Shown here: positions 1 through 5,810 of the stretch, piece by piece
Numbering within the stretch: the stretch's first letter is position 1
Layout: each line of letters begins with the position of its first letter
DNA from: JBKJTP01 sp046590195
Lineage (GTDB): Bacteria; Bacteroidota; Ignavibacteria; Palsa-1295
Direction of reading: 5' to 3'
Length of the DNA: 9,110 nucleotides
Assembly (NCBI GenBank): GCA_046590195.1
Contig: JBKJTP010000262.1
Span: forward strand, 1-9,110
Position numbers and translations under genes: made by a program
The notes under the pieces: model-generated
Databases searched by the model: none
Told to the model about the DNA's origin: nothing
What the model saw: only the letters and a program-made list of their open reading frames with translations

Positions 1-174
1 TGTGAGAAAACGTGTGCTGCTTGCGCGCTTCTCTGACTTCCTCGGCGCGACCGCCATGCCGCGCTCGATCATCGCCATATTCTCCTGATGGCGATATTGG
101 AAATAACGGGAAAAGACAATGCCGATGGCGGTGAAGAACGTAATAGGAATGAGGGCTTCAAAAAAATCGTGCAT
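1..174 (-). CDS. DUF6249-like small membrane protein, C-terminus cut by the window edge
   Basis: The first 58 residues of a minus-strand gene are visible. They begin MHDFFEALIPITFF and run on past position 1. The start is well fixed: an in-frame TAA at 190-192 lies only five codons upstream of the ATG at 174-172 and there is no other ATG between. Residues ~8-24 form one hydrophobic, probably membrane-spanning segment. It is followed by a basic and aromatic stretch (SRYFQYRHQE) and the sequence MAMIERGM. That pattern, a short N-terminal TM helix then 'MALIEKGM'-like, is what I recall from DUF6249 and similar small membrane proteins found beside ECF sigma factors in Bacteroidota and relatives. 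It is divergent from the sigma gene at 586, so the two may share regulation across the repeat-filled gap. Its biochemical role is unknown. No clear ribosome binding site precedes it. Confidence 0.72.
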   Translation of the reverse strand, partial: MHDFFEALIPITFFTAIGIVFSRYFQYRHQENMAMIERGMAVAPRKSEKRASSTRFLT

Positions 175-195
175 AAGATGTGTGAGTCGTTATGT

Positions 196-580
196 GGGTT
201 AGACCACGGGGGAGGGGGCGCGGTTTCAGGTGTGGCAGAAATTGTCACAACTCCGGTAGGCGCAGGCTTTAGCCAGCGTGCTGAAACTAGGGCCGCCTGT
301 GAAGCTAGCTCATGTCTGAATAGTTGGGGCTAGTCATCCCGAGCGAAGTGCGAAGCGAAGCGAGCACGGAGTCGAGGGACCTCCCGGCCGAGAAACTCTT
401 GCCTCTAGCCACCGTTATCTCAGCCGAGAGGTCCGTCGACTACGCTCGGATGACATGACCCGCAGCGTGTGCTCGAAGCGAGTATCGAAAGCATCCCCAA
501 GCGCAGCACGCTGGCTAAAGCCTGCGCCTACAGAATTAGCGCTTGGCTGAAACCTCTTCCCCCACGCGCTGGTCTAACCC
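196..580. repeat. Large nested inverted repeat filling the divergent intergenic region
   Basis: The outer arms are 196-283 and 504-580 (reverse complement). Within them, 257-283 is an exact 27-nt reverse complement of 504-530, 196-206 of 570-580, and GGTTTCAG at 222-229 of 547-554. An inner pair lies at about 333-388 and 424-455. Both inner arms carry GTCATCC, CGAGCG, GTCGA and GGACCTC, but the left arm has an extra CGAAGCGAAGCG-type insert. The inner sequence resembles the GTCATCCCGAGCGAAG dispersed intergenic repeat seen in many Bacteroidota/Chlorobi-, Acidobacteria- and Chloroflexi-like genomes. The element starts 22 nt from the minus-strand ATG at 174 and ends 6 nt before the ATG at 586. 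Transcripts in either direction must therefore begin inside it or very close to its ends. Open frames through it are by-products of the repeat. Confidence 0.88.
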
Positions 581-585
581 TCCGA

Positions 586-1140
586 ATGGCCCTGCAAACC
601 GAGACCGATGAAGACCTCATGCGGCGTGTGATCACTGTGCGTGATCAGCACGCCTTTCGTGGTCTCGTTGACCGGCACAAAGCCATGGGCATGACGCTCG
701 CGCTGCGCGTGCTATCCGACGAGATGCTCGCCGAAGAAGCGTTGCAGGATGCCTTTCTCCGCGTCTGGCGATCCGCGCACACGTTCACATTCAACTCGAG
801 CTTCAAAACCTGGTTCTATCGCATACTCTATAACGCGGCGCTCACGAAGCGTAAGACGGAGAGCAAAACCGATGACCATGTCGAACTCGATGAACATGCA
901 GCGATTGGCGAGGACACGATCACCAGTTCAAAAGAAACGACTCAAGTCATATTGCAGAGCATCGAGCGCCTGCCTCAAGCGCAGCAAACTGTGCTGACAC
1001 TTTATTACCTTCAAGAGCTTTCACTAGAGGAGATCGGCGAAGTGACAGGAATGCCGAACGGCACGATCAAAACACATCTCTTTCGCGGGAGAGAGAAGCT
1101 GAGAAACGATGTTAGCCTGAGAGAGTATGTCAACAACTAA
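586..1140 (+). CDS. RNA polymerase ECF-type sigma factor
   Basis: A 184-residue sigma-70 family protein with only regions 2 and 4, the normal ECF size. Region 2 covers residues ~22-90 (HAFRGLVDRH, then EEALQDAFLRVW and the FKTWFYRILYNAAL segment that contacts core polymerase and melts the -10). Region 4 covers ~122-174 (LQSIERLPQAQQTVL, then LSLEEIGEVTGMPNGTIKTH, the helix-turn-helix for the -35). I chose the ATG at 586 because MALQTETDEDLMRRV aligns with the usual ECF N-terminus. The frame is open upstream to 469, but that stretch is translated inverted repeat. No Shine-Dalgarno is visible. The last 14 nt overlap the following membrane-protein gene, as is typical for a sigma factor and its membrane regulator. 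Target promoters and the activating signal cannot be seen. Confidence 0.93.
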   Translation: MALQTETDEDLMRRVITVRDQHAFRGLVDRHKAMGMTLALRVLSDEMLAEEALQDAFLRVWRSAHTFTFNSSFKTWFYRILYNAALTKRKTESKTDDHVELDEHAAIGEDTITSSKETTQVILQSIERLPQAQQTVLTLYYLQELSLEEIGEVTGMPNGTIKTHLFRGREKLRNDVSLREYVNN

Positions 1141-1483
1141 CCAGCATCAGGACAATCAGAGCCTGCTCGATCGTGAGATCAAAGCAGCGATGAAGCTCGG
1201 CGTGCGCGTGCCGCACGCAGATTTCACGCGCGAGCTGATGTCGGTTATCGCCGAAGAAGAACTGTCACCTGTTGCCTCTCGCGTAAGCGCATCTCGTCTG
1301 CCATGGACGCTCGTCGCGCTTGGTGTTGTATTTCTCATCGTTGCACTTCTCATTCCAGGCTCATCAGAAGCATCCTCCGAAGGCTTTAGCTGGAGTGGCT
1401 CCTCGGTCTGGACGATAGCTGCACTGGGTTTGATCTCGCTTCTTGCGTTGACGCAGACGAAGCCGAGATTTAGAGGCTTGTAG
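1127..1483 (+). CDS. Two-TM membrane protein, probable anti-sigma-like partner of the ECF sigma factor
   Basis: A 118-residue protein whose ATG lies inside the 3' end of the sigma gene (14-nt overlap), preceded by GAGAGAG, so it is probably translationally coupled. Residues 1-55 are a charged, soluble, probably helical region with VRVPHADFTRELMSVIAEEE. Short 'P-x-x-F-T-x-x-(V/L)-M-x-x-I' stretches of this kind occur in many small anti-sigma-like proteins. Two hydrophobic helices follow at ~58-77 (PWTLVALGVVFLIVALLIPG) and ~93-109, separated by a Ser/Gly-rich loop, and it ends with a basic tail (TKPRFRGL). There is no HxxxCxxC zinc anti-sigma motif, so it is not a classic ZAS protein. Position and topology suggest it holds the sigma factor at the membrane. 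That is inference; it could instead be an uncharacterised membrane protein simply co-transcribed with it. Confidence 0.75.
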   Translation: MSTTNQHQDNQSLLDREIKAAMKLGVRVPHADFTRELMSVIAEEELSPVASRVSASRLPWTLVALGVVFLIVALLIPGSSEASSEGFSWSGSSVWTIAALGLISLLALTQTKPRFRGL

Positions 1484-1491
1484 CTCATCTC

Positions 1492-1523
1492 CCGTACGGC
1501 CACTTTGCCAAGTGGCCGTACGG
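1492..1523. repeat. 14-bp perfect inverted repeat (terminator-like, no T-tract)
   Basis: Positions 1492-1505 (CCGTACGGCCACTT) are an exact reverse complement of 1510-1523, with the 4-nt loop TGCC. It lies 9 nt after the stop codon of the 1127-1483 gene. It could end or stabilise the sigma/membrane-protein transcript. No run of T follows (GAGAATGCG), so a standard intrinsic terminator is not supported. A REP-type element or an mRNA 3'-end stabiliser is equally possible. Confidence 0.7.
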
Positions 1524-1544
1524 AGAATGCGCCGTCGATGCTTT

Positions 1545-1585
1545 CTGAAGGTTCATCCTTACTCGTTCTATAATCCGTATTTTTG
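1545..1585 (+). promoter_or_regulatory. Candidate promoter for the mutase/methyltransferase unit
   Basis: A perfect TATAAT stands at 1569-1574, with a poor -35 (CTGAAG, 1545-1550) 18 nt upstream. Overlapping it, TATTTTTG at 1578-1585 matches the Bacteroidota -7 consensus TAnnTTTG, though no matching TTTG is seen at about -33. Either would place transcription start close to the ATG at 1606, giving a very short leader. No Shine-Dalgarno is present there. Which box is used cannot be decided from sequence. Confidence 0.45.
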
Positions 1586-1605
1586 CACATCACCAATCAT
1601 CTTTG

Positions 1606-3177
1606 ATGTCGCAAAAGCTACGAAAGCAGGGATTCCAGACGTCCTCCGAGATCCCAGTCAACCGTCTCTACGATAAAGCACCCGCAAGCACCGTCTCGGC
1701 AGATGCGGGCGAGTACCCGTTCACCCGAGGTGTCTATCCCGAAATGTACCGCTCGCGGTTCTGGACAATGCGCCAGTACGCAGGATTCGGTAACGCGAAA
1801 GAATCGAACGAGCGCTATAAGTATCTGCTGAACAGCGGCACGACCGGACTCTCGATCGCTTTCGATCTGCCGACGCAGATCGGTTACGATAGCGATCATG
1901 CGATGGCAGCCGGAGAAGTCGGCAGAGTAGGCGTCGCGATCGACTCGCTCGCTGACTTTGATATCCTGTTCGAGGGCATCGAGATGAAGAACATCTCGAC
2001 CTCCATGACGATCAACGCGACCGCGTCGATCCTACTCGCGCTATATGTCGCGAAAGCAAAGAAGCAAGGAGCCGATCTTGCGAAGATCTCTGGCACGATA
2101 CAGAATGACATCCTGAAAGAGTATGCAGCGCGCGGCACATACATTTATCCGCCAACGCAATCGATGCGCATCGTCACCGATATATTTGCATGGTGCGCGA
2201 AGGAATTGCCAAGCTGGAACACGATCTCGATCTCTGGCTATCATATTCGTGAGGCAGGATCGACTGCGGTTGAAGAAGTAGCATTCACGTTATCGAATGG
2301 CATCGCTTATGTCGATGCAGCGCTGAAGGCTGGACTCGACATCGATGACTTCGCGCCGCGACTCTCATTCTTCTTCAACGCGCATTCGAATTTCTTCGAA
2401 GAGATCGCGAAGTTCAGAGCCGCACGCACACTTTGGGCTGAGATCATGCGCGATCGGTTTGGTGCGAAGAAAGCGGATTCGCAGAAGCTTCGCTTTCACT
2501 CGCAGACTGCGGGCTCTACGCTGACCGCACAGCAGATCGAGAACAACATCGTCCGCACCACCATCGAGGCCATGGCCGCGGTGCTCGGTGGCACACAGTC
2601 GCTGCACACCAACGGCAAGGACGAAGCGCTCGCGCTTCCGACAGAGCAATCAGCTCGCACCGCTCTCCGCACGCAGCAGGTCATTGCGTATGAGTCAGGC
2701 ATTGCGGATACAGTTGATCCGCTTGCTGGAAGTTATTACGTGGAGAGTTTGACAAGTGAGATCATCGAACGCAGCAAAGAGCTGATCGCGCAGATCGATG
2801 GATTGGGCGGTGCTGTCAACGCGATCGAGCAAAGCTTTTATCAGGAGCGTATTGCGCGAAGCGCATACGAGTGGCAGAAGAAAGTGGAGACGAAACAGGA
2901 GATCGTTGTCGGCGTCAATCAATTTGTGACCGAAGAGACGCATGTGCCGGATACACTGAAGATCGATCCAAAGCTTGAAGCCGACCAGGCAGCGCGAGTA
3001 AAGCAGCTTCGTGCATCGCGCGATATTGCGGAAGCAACAAGCTCGATCGCTCGCGTCTCACAAGCCGCCAAGGATGGTGAGAACCTAATGCCGCATATCA
3101 TCACAGCCGTTGAGTCGAGCGCAACGCTCGGCGAGATCTCGGACGCCATGAGGCAAGTCTTTGGCGAATATGCCTGA
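1606..3177 (+). CDS. Methylmalonyl-CoA mutase, large (catalytic) subunit of the split type
   Basis: A 523-residue acyl-CoA mutase TIM-barrel domain that interconverts (R)-methylmalonyl-CoA and succinyl-CoA with adenosylcobalamin, linking propionyl-CoA metabolism to the TCA cycle. The substrate-channel motif YPEMYRSRFWTMRQYAGFG lies at residues ~44-62, followed by SGTTGLSIAFDLPTQ (77-91) and YPPTQSMRI (181-189), then GYHIREAG with the catalytic-type His at 213. Tyr58 and Arg188 appear to match the pair that selects methylmalonyl-CoA; isobutyryl-CoA mutases carry Phe and Gln there, so MCM is preferred. The protein ends after this domain and lacks the C-terminal B12-binding domain (DxHxxG). It therefore needs a separate small cobalamin-binding subunit, not found in this window. 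The ATG at 1606 is preferred over an adjacent in-frame TTG at 1603. The stop overlaps the next gene by 8 nt. Confidence 0.93.
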   Translation: MSQKLRKQGFQTSSEIPVNRLYDKAPASTVSADAGEYPFTRGVYPEMYRSRFWTMRQYAGFGNAKESNERYKYLLNSGTTGLSIAFDLPTQIGYDSDHAMAAGEVGRVGVAIDSLADFDILFEGIEMKNISTSMTINATASILLALYVAKAKKQGADLAKISGTIQNDILKEYAARGTYIYPPTQSMRIVTDIFAWCAKELPSWNTISISGYHIREAGSTAVEEVAFTLSNGIAYVDAALKAGLDIDDFAPRLSFFFNAHSNFFEEIAKFRAARTLWAEIMRDRFGAKKADSQKLRFHSQTAGSTLTAQQIENNIVRTTIEAMAAVLGGTQSLHTNGKDEALALPTEQSARTALRTQQVIAYESGIADTVDPLAGSYYVESLTSEIIERSKELIAQIDGLGGAVNAIEQSFYQERIARSAYEWQKKVETKQEIVVGVNQFVTEETHVPDTLKIDPKLEADQAARVKQLRASRDIAEATSSIARVSQAAKDGENLMPHIITAVESSATLGEISDAMRQVFGEYA

Positions 3178-3943
3178 ACAAATTTCGCAAGCACTCGTCA
3201 ATTTGCTTCGCGAGCTCGCACGTAGCTCTGCCACCCGAACAGAAGAAGGCCGCTTCGTCATCGAAGGTCCGCATTTGCTCGAGGAGGCGCTGAAGCACAA
3301 AGCGAAGATCTCGCTGATCGCGCACACCGAGGCTTCGTGGCATCAGCATGCGCAGCTTATCCTCAAAGCAGTTAATGCTGGGGCCATCGAATACCGGCTT
3401 TCTGCAAAGCAAGCTGAGCGGGTCTCAGAGACGGAGGCTCCGCAGGGCATCTTCACGCTCGTTGATATTCCTGCGGCACGTCAGGTCAGGGGCGAGCAAT
3501 TCGTCCTTGTCTTAGATGAGGTGCAGGATCCTGGCAACGTCGGCACGCTCATCCGCACGGCTGCGTGGTTTGGTGTCACAACGGTGGTGCTTGGGCAAGG
3601 CTCTGCTGACCCGTTCAACCCGAAGGTCATCAGGGGGACGCAAGGCGCTGTGTTCTCAACCAATCTCATCGCGACGAAGGATGTGGCCAAGATCGTCCGA
3701 GAGCTCAAGCGTGAAAATTTCACTGTGATATCTACAAGCCTGGAGAGAAATTCTGACGATCTCTTCAGCTACCCGGCGAAGGGGCCGATCGCGATGATCC
3801 TGGGCAGCGAAGCGAGGGGAGTCAGGAAGGAGCTGCTGGAGCTCTCTGATGCCAAGCTTTACATCCCGAAGCAGGGCGCGGGGGAGTCGCTGAATGTGGC
3901 AGTAAGCGGCGGAATTGTCATGTCACATCTGACTAGGCGATAA
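3170..3943 (+). CDS. SpoU/TrmH-family RNA 2'-O-methyltransferase
   Basis: A 257-residue SPOUT-class enzyme that methylates a ribose 2'-OH in rRNA or tRNA using S-adenosylmethionine. The N-terminal substrate-binding domain (L30e-like) is visible in RFVIEGPHLLEEALK (~28-42). The catalytic knot domain carries all three motifs. Motif 1 is VQDPGNVGTLIRTA (118-131, with Asn123 and catalytic Arg129). Motif 2 is LGSEARGV (211-218). Motif 3 is IPKQGAGESLNVAVSGGI (232-249, with Ser240-Leu-Asn), the AdoMet-binding trefoil knot. The length fits the family. The ATG at 3170 overlaps the mutase gene by 8 nt. The frame also opens at TTG 3161, but family alignment does not need those residues. Co-transcription with the mutase is likely, though no functional link is known. 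The exact modified nucleotide (for example a 23S rRNA Gm site) cannot be read from sequence. Confidence 0.92.
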   Translation: MPEQISQALVNLLRELARSSATRTEEGRFVIEGPHLLEEALKHKAKISLIAHTEASWHQHAQLILKAVNAGAIEYRLSAKQAERVSETEAPQGIFTLVDIPAARQVRGEQFVLVLDEVQDPGNVGTLIRTAAWFGVTTVVLGQGSADPFNPKVIRGTQGAVFSTNLIATKDVAKIVRELKRENFTVISTSLERNSDDLFSYPAKGPIAMILGSEARGVRKELLELSDAKLYIPKQGAGESLNVAVSGGIVMSHLTRR

Positions 3944-4295
3944 CGCTGTAATAGAAGTAGATGGTCTTTAAGACAACGGGTGAGAGCCTGTTAACTTGGG
4001 GGTAGGGGATCAAGTCATCCGCACTTGTAACCTGTTGGGATAGCTAAGTGTCTTTAAAAAGATAGCTTACTACCCGAAGAAACTGTATCTCGCTGAGTTT
4101 ACACGACTTACGAACTTACAGATTCCTGCGAAACCGCGTGGCAAAGTAAGCACTGCGGCTCAGCTAAGTTGGATTGGCACAGATTTGAGACTATAGGTTA
4201 TTATAAGAAATTATCGACGAATTCTCTAACAGGAATTCAGCTATCTGAGACCATTATCCAAGCATTATCCGTCTACGTAATATCTCCTAACTAGC
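3944..4295. other. 352-nt gene-free gap with several hairpins, unidentified
   Basis: No convincing reading frame was seen on either strand, and the stretch is more A+T-rich than its neighbours. Visible structures are a 6-bp stem at 3975-3980/3987-3992 (one G-U), a bulged hairpin at 4042-4067 (AGCTA/TAGCT outer, TCTTT/AAAGA inner), and GAATTC at 4219-4224 and 4233-4238 separated by 8 nt. TTGGAT (4169) and TATAGG (4192) are spaced 17 nt apart and could be a weak sigma-70-type promoter for the TPR gene. I find no tRNA T-loop (GGTTCRA) and no RNase P, tmRNA or SRP signature. A regulatory leader or a small RNA is possible but unproven. Confidence 0.4.
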
Positions 4296-4799
4296 ATGGC
4301 ACAGTACAGCGAACATAGTGAGGATCAGATCAAGGAACAGGCACAGGAATTCCTGCAGAAGGCGTATCGTCTTCAAATGTCCGGTCACCTGAACGAGGCC
4401 ATCGAGAACTACAAAGCTTCTCTAGATCTCCTGCCTACAGCCGAGGCCCACACATTCCTGGGCTGGGCATATAGCTTCCTTGGCGATTACACCAAGGCTA
4501 TCGAGGAATGCCGCCATGCGATCGAGATCGATCCTGAGTTCGGCAACCCATACAACGATATTGGCGCATATCTCATCCAGCAGGGTGAGCTAGAGACTGC
4601 CGTACCGTATCTTGAGCTCGCGATGAAGGCACGCCGCTATGCGACACCGCACTTCCCGCACTACAACTACGGCCGCATTCTCGAACGCAAGGGCGAGTGG
4701 TTCGAAGCACTCGATCAGTACAAGCAGTCGCTGACGATCGAGCCGAACTACACATTGGCCAAGGACGCATTCTATCGTCTTCAGGCATTGCTCAACTAA
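4296..4799 (+). CDS. Tetratricopeptide-repeat (TPR) protein
   Basis: A 167-residue protein made almost wholly of TPR helices, at about 15-48, 50-82, 83-116 and 119-151. Consensus positions are clear: AEAHTFLGWAYSFLGDYTKAIEECRHAI, then EIDPEFGNPYNDIGAYL with the typical Pro ending a repeat, and a last repeat with GRILERKGEWFEALDQYKQSLTIEP. There is no signal peptide or membrane helix, so it is probably a cytoplasmic scaffold for protein-protein contacts. The wording of repeats 2 and 3 (HTFLGWAYS, GNPYNDIGAYLI) recurs in a widespread set of small stand-alone TPR proteins whose partners are unknown. The ATG at 4296 has no Shine-Dalgarno; it follows TCTCCTAACTAGC. The gene is monocistronic, with a 352-nt gap before it and a strong terminator 21 nt after the stop. 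Confidence 0.9.
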   Translation: MAQYSEHSEDQIKEQAQEFLQKAYRLQMSGHLNEAIENYKASLDLLPTAEAHTFLGWAYSFLGDYTKAIEECRHAIEIDPEFGNPYNDIGAYLIQQGELETAVPYLELAMKARRYATPHFPHYNYGRILERKGEWFEALDQYKQSLTIEPNYTLAKDAFYRLQALLN

Positions 4800-4819
4800 G
4801 CAACCGAATTACTCAAATG

Positions 4820-4847
4820 CAAAAGGCGCCCCTATGGGCGCCTTTTG
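4820..4847. terminator. Bidirectional intrinsic terminator after the TPR gene
   Basis: A perfect 12-bp stem: 4820-4831 (CAAAAGGCGCCC) pairs with 4836-4847, with the 4-nt loop CTAT. The G+C-rich core is flanked by AAAA on one side and TTTT on the other, so it can work in both directions. It serves the TPR gene at 4296-4799. Confidence 0.93.
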
Positions 4848-4857
4848 TCGTTTATAC

Positions 4858-4872
4858 CGTCATTGCGAGGAG
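4858..4872. repeat. Short fragment of a dispersed GTCATTGCGAGGAG repeat
   Basis: CGTCATTGCGAGGAG matches the opening of a dispersed intergenic repeat (GTCATTGCGAGGAGCGAAGC type) that I recall from many bacterial genomes. Here it stops at GAGGAG and continues into A+T-rich sequence, so it looks like a remnant. It lies between two terminators, a permissive place for such elements. Confidence 0.4.
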
Positions 4873-4888
4873 AAAATAGTCCATAGCA

Positions 4889-4911
4889 GAAAAGACCTAG
4901 CAGGTCTTTTC
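4889..4911. terminator. Hairpin terminator, mainly for the minus-strand lipoprotein gene
   Basis: A perfect 10-bp stem: 4889-4898 (GAAAAGACCT) pairs with 4902-4911, with the 3-nt loop AGC. It is flanked by A and T runs on the two sides, so it can act in both directions. It lies 50 nt past the stop of the lipoprotein gene at 4962-5606, read leftward. With 4820-4847 it separates two convergent genes. Confidence 0.85.
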
Positions 4912-4961
4912 GACGTTTTAATAGACATCCTCGAAGCAATCGGGTCGGGTGGAGCAGGTAC

Positions 4962-5606
4962 TCAACACCCATCTCCATTCTCCCTGATCTGCTTCGGCAT
5001 CGCCCCGACCTTCGTGCTCATGATCGTCTGGCGGAAGGCAGTCTTATAGGCTGAGAATTCCTGTTCCGGAGCAAAGCCGATGATGCTGAGCGAGCGGTTC
5101 GAGTCCGGGATCAGCGCCTGATACATCGTGTACGTATCGATCGGATTGACGACGCGGTATTGCGCGATCGCAGCAGGATGTCCATCGATCATCACCTGCT
5201 CATACGAGATCAGGTTCGAGCCGAACCCGCGCTTGAACTGCTCGAGCCGTCCGGCTGGATCATTCGTCTCACCTGCAATATTCGTGAAGATACCGGCATG
5301 CACCAGATCGCGATCGATCTCATTCGCCCGAAGCACGAACACGCCATGCGATGCGGAGGAAGTCGTCTTCGTCATCTTCCACGCTGAGTGGAAATCCTCG
5401 ATCTTCACGTCCGGCTTCTCGTAAGAGAAATGAAAGATCGGATCGACATACCGCTGAGGCACAGCCTCCGAATGCGGACGCGGCAGATCCATCTTGCGAT
5501 AACTCTCGATCTGACTCATATGATTGTCGCTCACATGCTCGGGCGTGCTACATCCCATGAGCGCACAAAGACCAAAAGATGCGGAGAGGCTTAGTATCAA
5601 CTTCAT
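4962..5606 (-). CDS. Predicted lipoprotein of unknown function
   Basis: A 214-residue protein with a signal peptide of the lipoprotein type: MKLILSLSAS, a hydrophobic core, then the lipobox LMGC with the lipidated Cys at residue 19. The mature part has no membrane helix and should sit outside the inner membrane on a lipid anchor. It holds a mixed alpha/beta stretch: FHFSYEKPDVKIEDF, then HGVFVLRANEIDRD, a central IAGETNDPAGRLEQF, and MIDGHPAAIAQYRV followed by LSIIGFAPEQEF. This order (lipoprotein, strand-rich core, 'G-x-P-A' turn, late strand) is loosely like PsbP/DUF1795-type folds, but I cannot confirm that. Unusually, it ends in GDGC with a terminal Cys. The gene is monocistronic on the minus strand, convergent with the TPR gene. 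The ATG at 5606 has no Shine-Dalgarno. Confidence 0.85.
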   Translation of the reverse strand: MKLILSLSASFGLCALMGCSTPEHVSDNHMSQIESYRKMDLPRPHSEAVPQRYVDPIFHFSYEKPDVKIEDFHSAWKMTKTTSSASHGVFVLRANEIDRDLVHAGIFTNIAGETNDPAGRLEQFKRGFGSNLISYEQVMIDGHPAAIAQYRVVNPIDTYTMYQALIPDSNRSLSIIGFAPEQEFSAYKTAFRQTIMSTKVGAMPKQIRENGDGC

Positions 5607-5613
5607 ATCACAA

Positions 5614-5621
5614 CAAGATTA
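5614..5621 (-). promoter_or_regulatory. Candidate -7 box of the lipoprotein gene
   Basis: On the minus strand this reads TAATCTTG, one mismatch from the Bacteroidota -7 consensus TAnnTTTG. It ends 7 nt before the ATG, so any transcript would have almost no leader. No clear -33 TTTG is seen. Weak on its own. Confidence 0.3.
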
Positions 5622-5720
5622 GTGAACGGACATGGACACCAACATCGCTACGCCACGCTTCGCGGATAGTTACAAACTGTTCATCCCAAACCCATGAGAC
5701 AAGTGTTCGGGTCTAAATGG

Positions 5721-5786
5721 TGTGGTAGTAGGCTTCAGCCTTCTACACCCCAGGGTTAGTGTAGAAGGCTAAAGCCTACTACCACA
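5721..5786. repeat. 28-bp near-perfect inverted repeat (REP-like)
   Basis: Positions 5721-5748 are the reverse complement of 5759-5786 with a single mismatch (C5736 opposite A5771) and the 10-nt loop CCCAGGGTTA. The arm core GGCTAAAGCCT (right arm) also occurs in the large inverted repeat at 513-523, so both belong to the same broad class of dispersed GGCTTTAGCC palindromes. It ends 12 nt before the TATATTTG box of the dehydrogenase gene. It lacks a T-tract, so it is not an intrinsic terminator. Confidence 0.9.
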
Positions 5787-5798
5787 CTTCTCATCCCG

Positions 5799-5806
5799 TA
5801 TATTTG
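5799..5806 (+). promoter_or_regulatory. TATATTTG -7 box before the dehydrogenase gene
   Basis: TATATTTG fits the Bacteroidota -7 consensus TAnnTTTG exactly. It ends 4 nt before the ATG at 5811 and 10 nt before the ATG at 5817. Transcription from it would give a leaderless or nearly leaderless mRNA, or favour the second ATG. The expected -33 zone falls inside the right arm of the 5721-5786 inverted repeat and shows no TTTG. Confidence 0.45.
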
Positions 5807-5810
5807 TGCT

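Noticed and set aside
88..333. Plus-strand open frame of 81 codons
   Set aside because: It runs antisense to the DUF6249-like gene and into the inverted repeat; it has no recognisable domain and low-complexity Gly runs.
196..580. CRISPR array or insertion sequence
   Set aside because: The repeats are inverted rather than regularly spaced direct copies, and there is no transposase or cas gene in the window.
469..585. N-terminal extension of the sigma factor to an upstream ATG
   Set aside because: The extra 39 residues are translated inverted repeat and have no counterpart in ECF sigma factors.
1156..1596. Minus-strand open frame of 146 codons
   Set aside because: It is antisense to the two-TM protein, has Ser/Arg-rich composition and no domain; the plus-strand gene overlaps its sigma partner as expected.
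2365..3412. Several minus-strand open frames across the mutase and methyltransferase genes
   Set aside because: They are shadows of two clearly recognised plus-strand enzymes, with no family features.
3944..4295. tRNA, RNase P, tmRNA or SRP RNA gene
   Set aside because: No GGTTCRA T-loop, no acceptor-stem pairing and none of the conserved cores of these RNAs could be found.
5128..5594. Plus-strand open frames opposite the lipoprotein gene
   Set aside because: The minus strand has a signal peptide with lipobox and its own terminator; the plus-strand frames have no features.
5721..5786. Intrinsic terminator for an upstream plus-strand gene
   Set aside because: There is no T-tract after either arm, and the nearest upstream gene is on the other strand and reads away.
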